From assembly GCA_963698995.1 (NCBI GenBank), contig CAVOTD010000031.1, forward strand, positions 62,001 through 126,000: DNA of 64,000 nt. Direction: 5' to 3'. A program made the position numbers and the translations under genes. Source of the stretch: AP-15 sp963698995. GTDB lineage: Bacteria > Pseudomonadota > Alphaproteobacteria > ATCC43930 > CGMCC-115725. Below are positions 27,159 to 40,741 of this stretch, one piece after another (position 1 is the first letter of the stretch; each line of letters starts with the position of its first letter). Under the pieces are notes generated by a model. It saw nothing but the letters and a program-made list of their open reading frames with translations. It was not told the DNA's origin and did not search any database.

Positions 27159-28361
27159 TCACGTTCGGGACCGAAGAGAAAAGACGTTTGCTTCTCTTTC
27201 TCGCTGAAGACCGTCGATCTTCGATCCAAATAGGTCTGTGGCTGCACGCAACGGATCATCGGCAAGATGGGCATAGCGCTTTGTCGTTGTCGTGGTCGTG
27301 TGTCCTAGCAATCGCCCGACGATCTCAAGGCTGAGCCCGCTCGAAACGAGATGGGACGCATAAGTGTGCCGGTTGTCGTGCCTGCGATAGTTCGTAATGC
27401 CAGCCTTTCGCATTACGGCACTCCAGAATTTTTTAATCTCGCGCAGCGGCTGACCAGGTTTGTTTCCGGGAAATAGAAAAGGGGAACCCACATCGCTGGT
27501 CTCGATTATCAACGTAACAAGTATCAGCGCCTGGGCACTGAGGGGTAAATGCTCTGTTCGTTTCTGCTTGGTCTGATGCGAGGGCTTAGTCCAGATCCCA
27601 CGGTGTAAATCGAAGTCTTCTTTGCGTGAGGTCAGAACCTCTCCAAGCCTGGCGCCGGTCAACAGTTGGAGACGCACAGCATTAGCTGCTCTCGTGTTTG
27701 GATGTTCGTCGAGCACGGCACAGAGGTGGCGAAGCTCCTCATCCGACAGCCATCGCTCGCGCTTCTGTTCTTGATAGCGTTCGACGCTCTTGGCCGGGTT
27801 GTCTGGCCGCCACTTCCACTCGACGGCAAGGTTGAACATTTTGGACAGTAGCGCCAGGACCCGATTTGCCTGATAGGGCCGGTCCTTCATGGCAACTTGG
27901 ATCGCCTCAACGTCGCGGCGGCCGATCGCATCCACTTTCTTCGCCCGGAGCTTCGGCAGGATGATATTGTTGAGCATTGCGCGATCGTCGCGGACGCTCT
28001 TGGGGCGCTTCTTCGGAACGGCATGCCTCTCAAGGTAATCGGCCGCGAGATCCGCAATGGAGGGGGCGCTCCGTCTTGTATTGCGGATTTCAACCGGATC
28101 CTCGCCGCGCATGGCATCCGCGAGCATCGCGCGTGCTTGTTTCTTCGCCTGATCGAAGGTCAGTAGCGGACCGTGCTGCCCTATGGTCAGACGCCTCGAC
28201 GCGCTCGTGTTCCGGTTGCGATATTGGATGATGTAGCTGCGGACCCCACTGGGCTTCACCCGGACCCCAAAGCCGGGGAGGGTGTCATCCCACACAACCA
28301 CGTCCTGATCGGCGGCCTTGATCCGCTCGACAACCGTCTTGCTCAGCTTTCCAGCAATCAT
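27159..28361 (-). CDS. tyrosine recombinase/integrase of the 26.9-kb island
   Basis: 400 residues. DUF4102-like arm-binding N-terminus (LPGFGVRVKPSGVRSYIIQY), SAM-like core-binding domain (~100-190), catalytic domain (~205-380). Active-site residues: Arg in LLTGARLGEVL, HDNRHTYASHL (family usually HDLRHT), GRLLGHTTTTT and Tyr in KRYAHL. Start lies 180 bp from the right attachment repeat with GGTAAGC repeats between, as expected for an island integrase acting at tRNA-Lys. Confidence 0.93.
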   Translation of the reverse strand: MIAGKLSKTVVERIKAADQDVVVWDDTLPGFGVRVKPSGVRSYIIQYRNRNTSASRRLTIGQHGPLLTFDQAKKQARAMLADAMRGEDPVEIRNTRRSAPSIADLAADYLERHAVPKKRPKSVRDDRAMLNNIILPKLRAKKVDAIGRRDVEAIQVAMKDRPYQANRVLALLSKMFNLAVEWKWRPDNPAKSVERYQEQKRERWLSDEELRHLCAVLDEHPNTRAANAVRLQLLTGARLGEVLTSRKEDFDLHRGIWTKPSHQTKQKRTEHLPLSAQALILVTLIIETSDVGSPFLFPGNKPGQPLREIKKFWSAVMRKAGITNYRRHDNRHTYASHLVSSGLSLEIVGRLLGHTTTTTTKRYAHLADDPLRAATDLFGSKIDGLQREREANVFSLRSRT

Positions 28362-28389
28362 CGTTTTTCTCCGGGTACGCTCTCGCGTC

Positions 28390-28418
28390 GGGTAAGCACC
28401 AGGTAAGCATGGGTAAGC
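28390..28418 (+). repeat. three GGTAAGC repeats at right end of island
   Basis: GGGTAAGC at 28390-28397, AGGTAAGC at 28401-28408 and GGGTAAGC at 28411-28418, just upstream of the integrase start. They match the pair at 1717-1735 inside the other end. Candidate arm-type sites. Confidence 0.5.
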
Positions 28419-28539
28419 GAAAATGCGCGAACCCCAACTTACTCCGAGGGAGCGTGGGTGTCCAGATATCCTACCTTTTGCAACGTGTTATAGAATTCCT
28501 GAGTAGGAGAGCGGACTGATGCGGAAGCAGGCAACACCG

Positions 28540-28588
28540 ACTTTTAATCAGTAGGTCTCGGGTTCGAATCCCGACGGGCTCACCAATT
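28540..28588 (+). repeat. attachment core, right copy: 3' part of tRNA-Lys(UUU)
   Basis: Identical over 49 bp to 1624-1672. The 5' half of the tRNA is missing here too, so neither copy is a full gene; the intact tRNA-Lys should lie left of the window. DNA to the right (28589 onward) should be chromosome that originally followed the tRNA. Nothing is seen in 28589-28732. Confidence 0.88.
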
Positions 28589-28732
28589 GCTCGATATCAT
28601 GTAGCGAGCGCCACGCCGAGAAACTTGCGCCCGCGCCCGACGCCGCCATCGGCCTGGGCGACGGTCGAAGATGGAACCCAGCTGATCTTTCACTTACGCC
28701 AATGCTAAAGGCCGCGCCCTCGGCGTCCTGCT

Positions 28733-29794
28733 TCAGGGTACAGCCGCAATCTGCAGGCTCGCGAGGAAGCGGGTCACCGGTGCTGCCCAGATCGCCGGAT
28801 CGCCGCGGGCGAAGGTGAAATGGCCGTCCTCGCCGAACAACGGCAGATCGACGAAGGTGACCGGCGCGCTGGAGCCGGCGCGATAGGCCTCGACCATCGC
28901 ATGCGCGAGGCTCGGTTCAAAATAATGGTCGTTCGCCGCGTAGAGCCAGACCTGCGGCAAGCGGTTGCGCTCGCCGAGCCTGCCGACGGCGGCGATCAGG
29001 CGCTCGCGCCCGCTGCAGATCTCGCCGGGGCGGTACGAGCCCGCGCCGCCGGCGAAATTGACGATGCCGATGACGCCTTCGGGCTTGTCGTAGGCGACGC
29101 CGAGCGCTCCCAGCCCGCCGTAGGACTGTCCGACAAGGATAACCCGATTGCGATCGACAAAGCTCTGGTTACGCAGATAGGCGACGACACCTTCCATGTC
29201 GGCAGCCGTCTTCAGCGCTGTGGCAAAGTAATCGCGGTCGCTGCACGGGCCGGCGGTATCGTTGATCGGACCCGGTGAGAGACCATAGCCGCGCCGCATC
29301 GGCACCGCCACCGCAAAGCCGCGCTCGACAAACCAGTGCGCGGCGGCTTCGAAACCGGGCCGCATCGCGCTCGGATCGGTGTTGCCGGGGCGTGGCTTGC
29401 CATGGTTGATCGTGACGAGCGGAAACGGGCCGGGGCCCGAGAGCCGGTACACCACGGTTTCCAGCAGGGATTGCCCGGCTCCGGCATCGATCGGCACCCA
29501 CCACAGCTGCTTGTTGTCGGGGCCGAGCGGGATGTCGACCGGACCTGGGTAGCGATCCGACACCTGATCGCCGGCGCACGAACTCGCCAGCATCGCAAGA
29601 AAAACGAGGAAAGCGAGCGGCGTCGTGGCACGTCCGACCGGCAAGATCTCTTCCCCAACCTCGGAGCGAGGCTGGCGCGAAAGCCTTTTCGCGGCGTGTC
29701 TGCACCTTGTCTGCAGCAAGCCCGCTGTCGGTAACCAGAGCGCCACGAGATGCTTCTTCTGCATGGCGGGGGCGCGATCTTGATTTGCCAGCAA
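28733..29794 (-). CDS. alpha/beta hydrolase with lipoprotein-type signal
   Basis: 353 residues. The region LAFLVFLAMLASSCAGD (~60-76) looks like a lipoprotein signal with a lipobox (ASSC), so the true start is probably one of the downstream codons and the mature protein membrane-tethered. Catalytic triad: Ser in LVGQSYGGLG, Asp in ANDHYFEP, His in GEDGHFTFARG. Resembles dienelactone-hydrolase-like esterases. Substrate unknown. First gene right of the island, transcribed toward it and divergent from lhr. Confidence 0.75.
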   Translation of the reverse strand: MLANQDRAPAMQKKHLVALWLPTAGLLQTRCRHAAKRLSRQPRSEVGEEILPVGRATTPLAFLVFLAMLASSCAGDQVSDRYPGPVDIPLGPDNKQLWWVPIDAGAGQSLLETVVYRLSGPGPFPLVTINHGKPRPGNTDPSAMRPGFEAAAHWFVERGFAVAVPMRRGYGLSPGPINDTAGPCSDRDYFATALKTAADMEGVVAYLRNQSFVDRNRVILVGQSYGGLGALGVAYDKPEGVIGIVNFAGGAGSYRPGEICSGRERLIAAVGRLGERNRLPQVWLYAANDHYFEPSLAHAMVEAYRAGSSAPVTFVDLPLFGEDGHFTFARGDPAIWAAPVTRFLASLQIAAVP

Positions 29795-29878
29795 AACGCG
29801 CCCTTATAGCTGGGCCGCAGCAGATTATGCAGCAGGACGATCTTTGTAGAGACCTTCACCGATAGTCGAGCCTGGCCA

Positions 29879-34324
<4,446 letters not shown>

Positions 34325-34351
34325 CCGGTTCTTGTTGTCGGTGGCGCTACG

Positions 34352-35054
34352 CTAGAGACGCATTCTCGGCTTCCCATCCGCGATCGTTGCGCGCAGCCAA
34401 GTTGCGATCCGGTCCTGGATCGACCGGTACACATCCTGCTGAGCGACACCGGCGCTCTTCAGCACTTTGAACGAGTGGTCGCCGCCTTCGACCACATACA
34501 GATCGGCGGGGGCGTCGAGCGGCTTGATGATCGGTTGCAGCTCGTCGGGAGTCCCGAACGCATCACGCGAGCCTTGAACAAACAGCATCGGCGCCGTGAT
34601 CGCGGCGAGATGGGCCGCGCGCAGTCGGTCGGTTCTGCCGGGAGGGTGCAGCGGATAGCCAAGAAAAACCAAAGCCGCCAAGTTGCCGACGTTATTGGCG
34701 GCGACTTGCGAAGCAATACGCCCGCCCATCGACTTCCCGCCGATCGCTAGTCTCTGGCCGGATATTCGATTTGCCACGGTCTCGATCACTGCGCGGTAGC
34801 AGCCCTCCAAGTCTGGCGTTGGGGTCGGGGAGACGCCGTCCCTCTTCGATATAAGGGAAATTGAATGTGACGGTGTCGATGCCGCGCTCGGCAAGCGCGG
34901 CAGCAAAGGCAACCATGAAGTGGCTCGTCTGCCCGGCTCCCGCTCCGTGCCCGAGGATCAGCGTGCTGCCTATACGCTTATGCTCGGTCGCGCGATACGC
35001 AATCGACGTCACACTCCGCGACGGGCCGATCGCGACACGGAATTGATCAGGCAT
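34352..35054 (-). pseudogene. alpha/beta hydrolase (KANL3/Tex30-like), one frameshift
   Basis: Two overlapping frames form one ~230-residue protein. The N-terminal part holds the oxyanion region LILGHGAGAGQTSHFM and VTFNFPYIEEGRR. The C-terminal part holds the nucleophile in IGGKSMGGRIASQ, Asp in GSRDAFGTP and His in GGDHSFK. One extra C near 34835 (CTCCCCGACC) separates them; without it the text reads RRLPTPTPDLEGCYRAV. Bacterial members are uncharacterised serine hydrolases. Convergent with lhr. Confidence 0.75.
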
Positions 35055-35202
35055 CCCGAGCCTCTACACCCTCCGGGCTGTGCCGCCGGACAGAGCGCGC
35101 CTCTGTTCTGCGCCTGGGTGCTGCGCCTGAATTTGCTTGCGATCGAAACGCGGCATGCGTCTTCGTGAGTTTTGCCCGGGGCAACAGCCCGAGGGCAGCT
35201 TA

Positions 35203-36018
35203 TCACGGTCGGAGTACGAGGCCCTCCTGAGCCACGATGGTGCCGGGTCGCGCCGCCGCCGCCTCCGCTGCGACCCGGTCCATGAAGTCGTCGTCGTGAC
35301 CGGGGTCGTGGTGGAAAATAACCAGGGTCTTGACGCCCGCCGCATCGGCGAGGCGCACGCCTTCCTGCCAGGTCGAATGGCCCCAATCCTTGTGGGCAGG
35401 GTATTCGGCGTCGGTATAGGAGCCATCGTAAATCATCACGTCGGCGCCGTTGATCAGTCCAAGGACATTGGGGTCGCGTTTGCCAGGCTCATGCTCTGTA
35501 TCGGTAACATAGGCGACAATCTTTTTGGCATACTCGATACGATAGCCAGTGGCGCCGTTTGGATGGTTGAGCGGCTCGGTGCGAAGCCGGATCCCCGGGT
35601 GTGGGGTCAGCACATCGCCGGCGGTAAAATCGGTGAACTCCATCTTGGCGGTAAAAATCCCCATCGGGATCGGAAACAGCGGGGCGATCATCATTTTGTT
35701 GAGCACCGCTTCGATGCTCCTGTTGCCATTCAAATGCCCGGCCCATATGCGCATGCTGCTCCGCGCGTCGTAGCACGGGGCAAAAAACGGCAACCCGCAG
35801 ATATGATCGAAATGCGTATGGCTGTAGAAGAGGTCCAATTCTGCCGGTGTGCCGGCCGCCATCAACTCGTTGCCCAACAGCCTCAGGCCGGTGCCGCCGT
35901 CAAACACCATCAGGTGCCTCCCGCAGCGGACCTCGACGCACGAGGTATTGCCGCCGTAACGGACGGTGTCGGGCCCCGGACAGGCAATGCTGCCGCGCAC
36001 ACCCCAAAATCGTACCAT
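35203..36018 (-). CDS. MBL-fold metallo-hydrolase
   Basis: 271 residues from ATG 36018 (MVRFWGVRGSIACPGPDTVR). The opening F-W-G-V-R-G-S and the metal motif SHTHFDHICGLPFF, then NHPNGATGYRIEY, TDTEHE, YDGSYTDAEY and FHHDPGHDD, match the metallo-beta-lactamase group related to RNase Z and phosphodiesterases, which binds two zinc ions. An upstream ATG at 36108 is in frame but adds residues outside the fold. Substrate unknown. Confidence 0.85.
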   Translation of the reverse strand: MVRFWGVRGSIACPGPDTVRYGGNTSCVEVRCGRHLMVFDGGTGLRLLGNELMAAGTPAELDLFYSHTHFDHICGLPFFAPCYDARSSMRIWAGHLNGNRSIEAVLNKMMIAPLFPIPMGIFTAKMEFTDFTAGDVLTPHPGIRLRTEPLNHPNGATGYRIEYAKKIVAYVTDTEHEPGKRDPNVLGLINGADVMIYDGSYTDAEYPAHKDWGHSTWQEGVRLADAAGVKTLVIFHHDPGHDDDFMDRVAAEAAAARPGTIVAQEGLVLRP

Positions 36019-36222
36019 GTAATCCGGATGGACCAAGGTCCAACCTCGTCCTGCAATCCCCCCAGGTTCGCATATATTGTCGAGAACCCGGCAAAACGCC
36101 AGACGAGTCATAGCCGTTACCCGGCATTTCGAAAACTTTTTTAGAGGTATTGCTCTAAACCCATCATTAACCGGTCCCGAGCTATCTGGGGTGATCCATT
36201 CACCCAGACAGGAAAGTTCGCC

Positions 36223-36441
36223 ATGTCGGACGCCGATTACCAAGCCGCGGTTGCCGCTTTCTTGAGCACTAAAGGCGTGACGCGGTGCCCGACGGTTTGC
36301 GCTGTTCCGACCCAGGCCATTGTCGCCGAGGCTGACCGCGCCGCCTATCGCGACTACATTGCCGCGAAGGAAGCGGCGCGCGTCGAAAAGCTGAAATCAC
36401 TCGAGCAGATCGTTCACCTCCCGCCACTGCCACCTATCTAA
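36223..36441 (+). CDS. small conserved protein, 72 residues
   Basis: MSDADYQAAVAAFLSTKGVT then RCPTVCAVPTQAIVAEADRA and a helical, lysine/arginine-rich tail ending in a proline-rich stretch. Similar small proteins with the K-G-V-T-R-C-P-T-x-C segment occur in Bradyrhizobium-like genomes. CxxxxC could bind a metal. AGGAAAG upstream supports the start. Function unknown. Confidence 0.6.
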   Translation: MSDADYQAAVAAFLSTKGVTRCPTVCAVPTQAIVAEADRAAYRDYIAAKEAARVEKLKSLEQIVHLPPLPPI

Positions 36442-36525
36442 GATTCTACTTCAACGCTTCAAGCTCGCTTCCGGGCGCGCGATGTTCCGGAAGGCGAGGT
36501 GAAAGCTCGCGAGGGGACAGACCTG

Positions 36526-37749
36526 ATGGATGCCGGCGAGCTGTCAGTCCGCTGCTGCATCGCCGGCGGCGGCCCCGCCGGCATGATGTTGGGTTACCTC
36601 TTGGCCCGCGCTGGGATCTCGGTTCTGGTCCTCGAAAAGCATGCCGATTTCCTGCGCGATTTCCGCGGTGACACGATTCATCCCTCGACGCTCGAAATTA
36701 TGCACGAGCTGGGGCTTCTCAAGGAATTCCTGCAGCGCCCGCATCAGGAGGTGCGAACCTTGGGTGCCCAGATCGGCGACGAGTTCATTGAAGTGGCCGA
36801 TTTCACGCATTTGCCAACCCATTGCCGCTTCATCGCTTTGATGCCGCAATGGGATTTTCTCGACTTTCTCGCCGCGCACGCCAAACGTTATCCCGATTTT
36901 CAGCTAAAAATGGAAGCTGAGGCGCGAGACCTCATTGTCGAAGGGGAACGCGTGACCGGCTTGCGGGCGGTGACACCGGATGGCGAGCTCTGGGTCCGAG
37001 CGGATTTGGTCGTCGGCGCCGACGGCCGCCATTCGACCATCCGCGACCGCGCCGGTTTGGAAGTCGTCGATCTCGGTGCGCCGATGGACGTGTTGTGGAT
37101 GCGGCTGTCGCGGCATCCGGACGACCCCGGACAAACGCTCGGCCGGGTCGATAACGGCCGGATTTTCGTGATGCTCAACCGCGGCGATTACTGGCAGTGC
37201 GCGTTCGTCATTCCGAAGGGCGGGTTCGACCGGATCCACCACCGCGGTCTGCCGGCCCTGCGCGAAGAGATCACGGGCCTCGCCCCTTATCTGCGCGATC
37301 GCGTCGATGAGCTGGGCGAGTGGTCCGACATTAAGCTGTTGAGCGTTTCGGTGGATCGCTTGCGGGTATGGCACCGGCCGGGGCTGTTGTGCATCGGCGA
37401 CGCTGCCCATGCGATGTCCCCGATTGGTGGCGTAGGGATCAATCTCGCCATCCAGGACGGGGTCACCGCTGCCAATATCCTGGCGCCGCACCTGATCCAG
37501 GGATCGGTTTCGGAGCAAGACCTCCATGCCGTGCAGCGCCGCCGCGAATTTCCGACCCGCGCGACGCAGCGCTTGCAGGTGGTTCTGCAGAATCGGGTGA
37601 TCGGCCGTGTGCTTACGCGCACCGGAAAGATGTCGCCGCCGTGGGTGATACGGCTTTTTGGGCAAATTCCGTTTTTGCGCCGCGTGCCGGCGCGCCTGAT
37701 CGGCCTCGGATTCCGTCCCGAACACGTGACGGCCCCCGCTCGCGCTTGA
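36526..37749 (+). CDS. FAD-dependent monooxygenase (PHBH/UbiH-like)
   Basis: 407 residues from ATG 36526. FAD-binding GxGxxG in CCIAGGGPAGMMLGYLLARA, the NAD(P)H/FAD DG motif LVVGADGRHSTIRDRAG, and the second FAD motif CIGDAAHAMSPIGGVGINLA are all present. It is a class A flavoprotein hydroxylase acting on an aromatic or quinone-like substrate; the substrate cannot be read. Stand-alone gene. Confidence 0.88.
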   Translation: MDAGELSVRCCIAGGGPAGMMLGYLLARAGISVLVLEKHADFLRDFRGDTIHPSTLEIMHELGLLKEFLQRPHQEVRTLGAQIGDEFIEVADFTHLPTHCRFIALMPQWDFLDFLAAHAKRYPDFQLKMEAEARDLIVEGERVTGLRAVTPDGELWVRADLVVGADGRHSTIRDRAGLEVVDLGAPMDVLWMRLSRHPDDPGQTLGRVDNGRIFVMLNRGDYWQCAFVIPKGGFDRIHHRGLPALREEITGLAPYLRDRVDELGEWSDIKLLSVSVDRLRVWHRPGLLCIGDAAHAMSPIGGVGINLAIQDGVTAANILAPHLIQGSVSEQDLHAVQRRREFPTRATQRLQVVLQNRVIGRVLTRTGKMSPPWVIRLFGQIPFLRRVPARLIGLGFRPEHVTAPARA

Positions 37750-37830
37750 TGCCGGCGATCAGCGCGTTTTAGTCCCGCCGCGGATGCGAAGAGCGCTCGG
37801 CGCTATGACAACAAGACATTCACAACGGAC

Positions 37831-38514
37831 TTATCGCCCCTTGTAATGCGGTCTGCGGCGTTCCTTGAAGGTGCGCACCCCTTCGGCAGCGTCTTCGCTG
37901 TTGCGGACCGCGGCGAGTTCGGCGGCGACGTGGGCGGCGAGCTCGGAGGGACCTTTTGGCAAGATGTGTCCGTTGACGAACCGCTTCATTGCCGCGAGCG
38001 CCAACGGCGCGAGATCGACGATCTTGTGCGCCATCGCGATCGCCTCGTCGAGTTCGCGTCCGTCGGCCACCACCCGGTTGACGAGGCCGACCTCATAGCC
38101 GCGCTGCGCGGTAATCGGCTCGCCGAACAACATCAGCTCCATCGCTATCTTGTGCGGGATGCGGGCGGCGAGACCGGCGATCATGCCGCCGGTAATGCCG
38201 ACTTTGCCTTCGGGGTAGGAGAATTTCGCGCTTTCGGCGGCGACCCGCAGATCGCACATCATCGCCATCACCAGCCCACCGCCGATACACCAGCCTGAAG
38301 CGGCCGCGATGATCGGCTTTTCGGTGGTGATCTCGACCGTCGGCACACAGCGCCACAGCTCGGGCAAGTCGGTCACATCGGCGCCGGCCGAGAAGGCCCG
38401 GCCGCCGGCGCCGGTCAGAATTGCGACCCGCTGCGTCGAACGGTCGAAGGCGGCAAACGCGGATTGCAGGTCGAGCGCGACCTGCCGACTGATTGCATTC
38501 AGCTTCTCCGGCCG
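37831..38514 (-). pseudogene. enoyl-CoA hydratase/isomerase, 5' end replaced by hpnN DNA
   Basis: From RPEKLNAISRQVALDLQSAF onward this is a normal crotonase-family protein: AILTGAGGRAFSAGADVTDL (oxyanion hole), EKPIIAAASGWCIGGGLVMA, DLRVAAESAKFSYPEGKVGI and the C-terminal KERRRPHYKGR. The usual first 15-20 residues (…ITLNRPEKLNAI) are missing; instead the open frame continues upstream into hopanoid-transporter sequence. Because the frame stays open to 38907 a chimeric protein might be made, but no normal start or binding site is present. Confidence 0.75.
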
Positions 38515-38517
38515 CTG

Positions 38518-38789
38518 CAGCGAGCTTTGCCGATGCCTGATCCACCGCTCGGGCGTCGGGGCATCCACAACCACCAGCATCTCCGGTTGCGGAAACGCCT
38601 TCATGTATTCGTAGGCCCGCTGCGTCCACGGCAAATCGGGCGGAAAAGGTCCTTGACGTCGGTTTTGACGGCGAAATGGCGGGCGGTATAGAAGGAGGAT
38701 GCAACGGTCAGCGCCACACCCAGCACAATGATCTACCAGGCGTAGCAACTGCAGAAATCGACGATCCGAAATATCGATAATTTCAGCAT
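38518..38789 (-). pseudogene. hpnN-type hopanoid RND transporter, N-terminal fragment
   Basis: From ATG 38789 the text reads FRIVDFCSCYAW, a TAG stop at 38735-38733, IIVLGVALTVASSFYTARHF, then after a frame change DLPWTQRAYEYMKAFPQPEM and LVVVDAPTPE, then (another frame change) VDQASAKLAAAA. These are the first ~100 residues of HpnN, the MMPL-type exporter of hopanoids. The rest is gone and the piece joins enoyl-CoA hydratase at 38514. Region 38790-39019 shows no gene. Confidence 0.7.
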
Positions 38790-39019
38790 TTTGTTGCCTG
38801 TCGCTGGCCTGCGGGCTGCGAGCCGTCCGCATTAGAACTCCAGCGTTACCTTGCAGTTGACACCGGCGTTGCTGCGCCGTGCGGGCGGCGCTGAACCGAC
38901 ACTGCAATTAGAAAACTGCCCAAATGCTCCTCGCGACGTTGAAGAGTCCGAACCGTACTGCCTCGAGCAGCGAGAGCGCCGCTCGATCAAAAAGCCTTCC
39001 AAAATCTATTGACGGAGGC

Positions 39020-40741
39020 TCAGTATCCGACTGCAGCACCGGCCGGCCGCCGGCCGTCGCTGGCGCCGTAAAGTCGGCCGTTTGCGATTTCGATCAATTC
39101 AATCGCGCCCCACGGCCGCTGCTCGGTCAGCTTGTAGCCCATCTCGGTGAGCGATTTTACGACCTCGGGAGACAGGCCGGAGCGCTCGAAATAGACCTCA
39201 TCAGGCCGCCCTTGATGGTGGAGGCGCGGTGCATCGACTGCCGCCTGTAGAGCCATGCTGTAATCGATTTTGTTCATGATTGTCTCGAGTACCGTCGTAA
39301 TGATGCGCGAGCCACCTGGGCTGCCGAGGACCAGGACAACCCGGCCATCCTTCTCGACGAGGGTCGGCGCCATCGACGAGAGCGGGCGTTTGCCGGGCAT
39401 GATCGCATTGGGCTCGCCCTGGACCAGACCGTAGAGGTTCGGCGTGCCCGGCTTGATTGTGAAATCGTCCATCTCGTTGTTGAGCAAAAACCCGGTGCCT
39501 GGCGCCACAACAGCGGCCCCGAAACTGCCGTTGATCGTGTAGGTCACCGCAACCGCATTACCCTCGCTATCGACCACTGAATAATGGGTTGTCTCGGCCT
39601 TTTCTGCCGGCGGCTGCGCGGTGGCCGAGGGCGCCTTCGCCGATCGCTCGATGTCGTCCCGAATGGCGGCGGCGTAGTTCTTGGAGAGCAAGCGTTCCAG
39701 CGGGTTCTCGATGAATGCGGGGTCGCCGAGCATGGTGTTGCGGTCAAAATAGGCGCGACGCATCGCCTCGATCATCAGCCGCGCGGACTGCGCCGAGCGG
39801 AACCCCAGGCCGGCAATGTCATAGCCCTCGAGGACATTGAGGATTTCGCATAGGGTGGTGCCGCCAGAACTCGGCGGCGGCGCCGAAACCAACCGGTAGC
39901 CGCGATAGGAACAGGTCAACGGCTCCATCTCGGCGTTCCTATAGTCGGCAAAGTCGCGGGCCGTCAGGATCCCGCCATGCACGTTGCTGGCGTCCTCGAC
40001 CGCTGCGGCAGTCGCGCCTTTGTAGAAGGCGTCCGGCCCTTGTTGCGCGATCAGCTCGAGGGTGGCTGCGAGCTCGGTCTGGACGAGGTGATCGCCAGGT
40101 TCGAACCGGCTGCCATCGGGCCGCCGAAAGATTTTCGCGGCCGCAGCATCCTCGGCGAGCCAGTCGGCGCGCGTGTCGAGGATGGCGGTGTCCGCCCGGG
40201 TCAGGACAAAACCGTCGCGCGCCAGCGCGATCGCCGGCGCTATCAAACTGGCGCGCGGCGACCGGCCGTATTCCGACGCGGCGCGGTCGAAGCCCATGAC
40301 GGTACCCGGAACCCCCGCGGCGCGGTAGCCATAGCGGCTGAGATTGTCGATCGGCTTGCCCTCTGGGTCGAGATACATTGAAGCGGTCGCCGCCGCGGGT
40401 GCTGTCTCACGGAAATCGATGAAGGTTTCTCGCCCATCCGCGAGGCGGATCGTCATGAACCCGCCGCCGCCGATATTGCCGCAACACGGGTCGACGACGG
40501 CAAGCGCATAGCCGACCGCGACCGCGGCATCGATCGCGTTGCCGCCACTCTGGAGGATGCGGACGCCGACCTCCGAGGCAAGGTGATGCGCGGAAACCAC
40601 CATTCCGTGCTCGGCCTCGACCGCGGGAGCCGCGCCAGCCGAAGTCACTCCGGCCAACGTAATCGACATTGCAAGCAATGCGATCAAGCCTCTCTCCCCC
40701 CGCAGGCGAGTGGGGAGGGAAGTTTTCTTCGGAGAGGTCAA
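39020..40741 (-). CDS. ggt: gamma-glutamyltransferase (periplasmic)
   Basis: 573 residues. Periplasmic enzyme that cleaves and transfers the gamma-glutamyl group of glutathione. Signal-like stretch LIALLAMSITLAGVTSAGAA. Family motifs: GGNAIDAAVAVGYALAVVDP, GGGGFM, PGTVMGFDRA, and the autocleavage/nucleophile Thr in AETTHYSVVD; further GSPGGSRIITTV. The frame opens with TTG at 40741, adjoining the stop of the upstream gene; TTG 40687 (GGGGAGAG upstream) and ATG 40669 are alternatives, since 40690-40720 looks like a hairpin repeat. Likely co-transcribed with the gene at 40742-41434. Confidence 0.9.
   Translation of the reverse strand: MTSPKKTSLPTRLRGERGLIALLAMSITLAGVTSAGAAPAVEAEHGMVVSAHHLASEVGVRILQSGGNAIDAAVAVGYALAVVDPCCGNIGGGGFMTIRLADGRETFIDFRETAPAAATASMYLDPEGKPIDNLSRYGYRAAGVPGTVMGFDRAASEYGRSPRASLIAPAIALARDGFVLTRADTAILDTRADWLAEDAAAAKIFRRPDGSRFEPGDHLVQTELAATLELIAQQGPDAFYKGATAAAVEDASNVHGGILTARDFADYRNAEMEPLTCSYRGYRLVSAPPPSSGGTTLCEILNVLEGYDIAGLGFRSAQSARLMIEAMRRAYFDRNTMLGDPAFIENPLERLLSKNYAAAIRDDIERSAKAPSATAQPPAEKAETTHYSVVDSEGNAVAVTYTINGSFGAAVVAPGTGFLLNNEMDDFTIKPGTPNLYGLVQGEPNAIMPGKRPLSSMAPTLVEKDGRVVLVLGSPGGSRIITTVLETIMNKIDYSMALQAAVDAPRLHHQGRPDEVYFERSGLSPEVVKSLTEMGYKLTEQRPWGAIELIEIANGRLYGASDGRRPAGAAVGY

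Larger units (their letters stand above)
1624..28588. mobile_element. 26.9-kb genomic island between two tRNA-Lys fragments
   Basis: Bounded by 49-bp perfect direct repeats derived from the 3' end of tRNA-Lys(UUU). A tyrosine integrase (27159-28361) sits beside the right repeat, and GGTAAGC repeats lie just inside both ends. The inside is rich in small unknown genes, IS256 sequences and broken genes. Cargo includes groESL, hsp20, kup, a GlsB-type protein, a hemolysin-III-type protein and a giant sensor kinase. The repeats and integrase are seen directly; mobility is inferred. No conjugation or replication genes are visible, so it would need help to move between cells. Confidence 0.85.

Noticed and set aside
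28500..28588. Complete tRNA-Lys gene at the right repeat
   Set aside because: The 3' half is perfect, but no GAGCCCG acceptor strand, D arm or matching anticodon-stem 5' strand is found upstream at the right distance.
34352..36018. Ligase-associated DNA repair cluster next to lhr
   Set aside because: The MBL protein here is not of the exonuclease type and no ATP-dependent ligase is present; the helicase is the long Lhr form.
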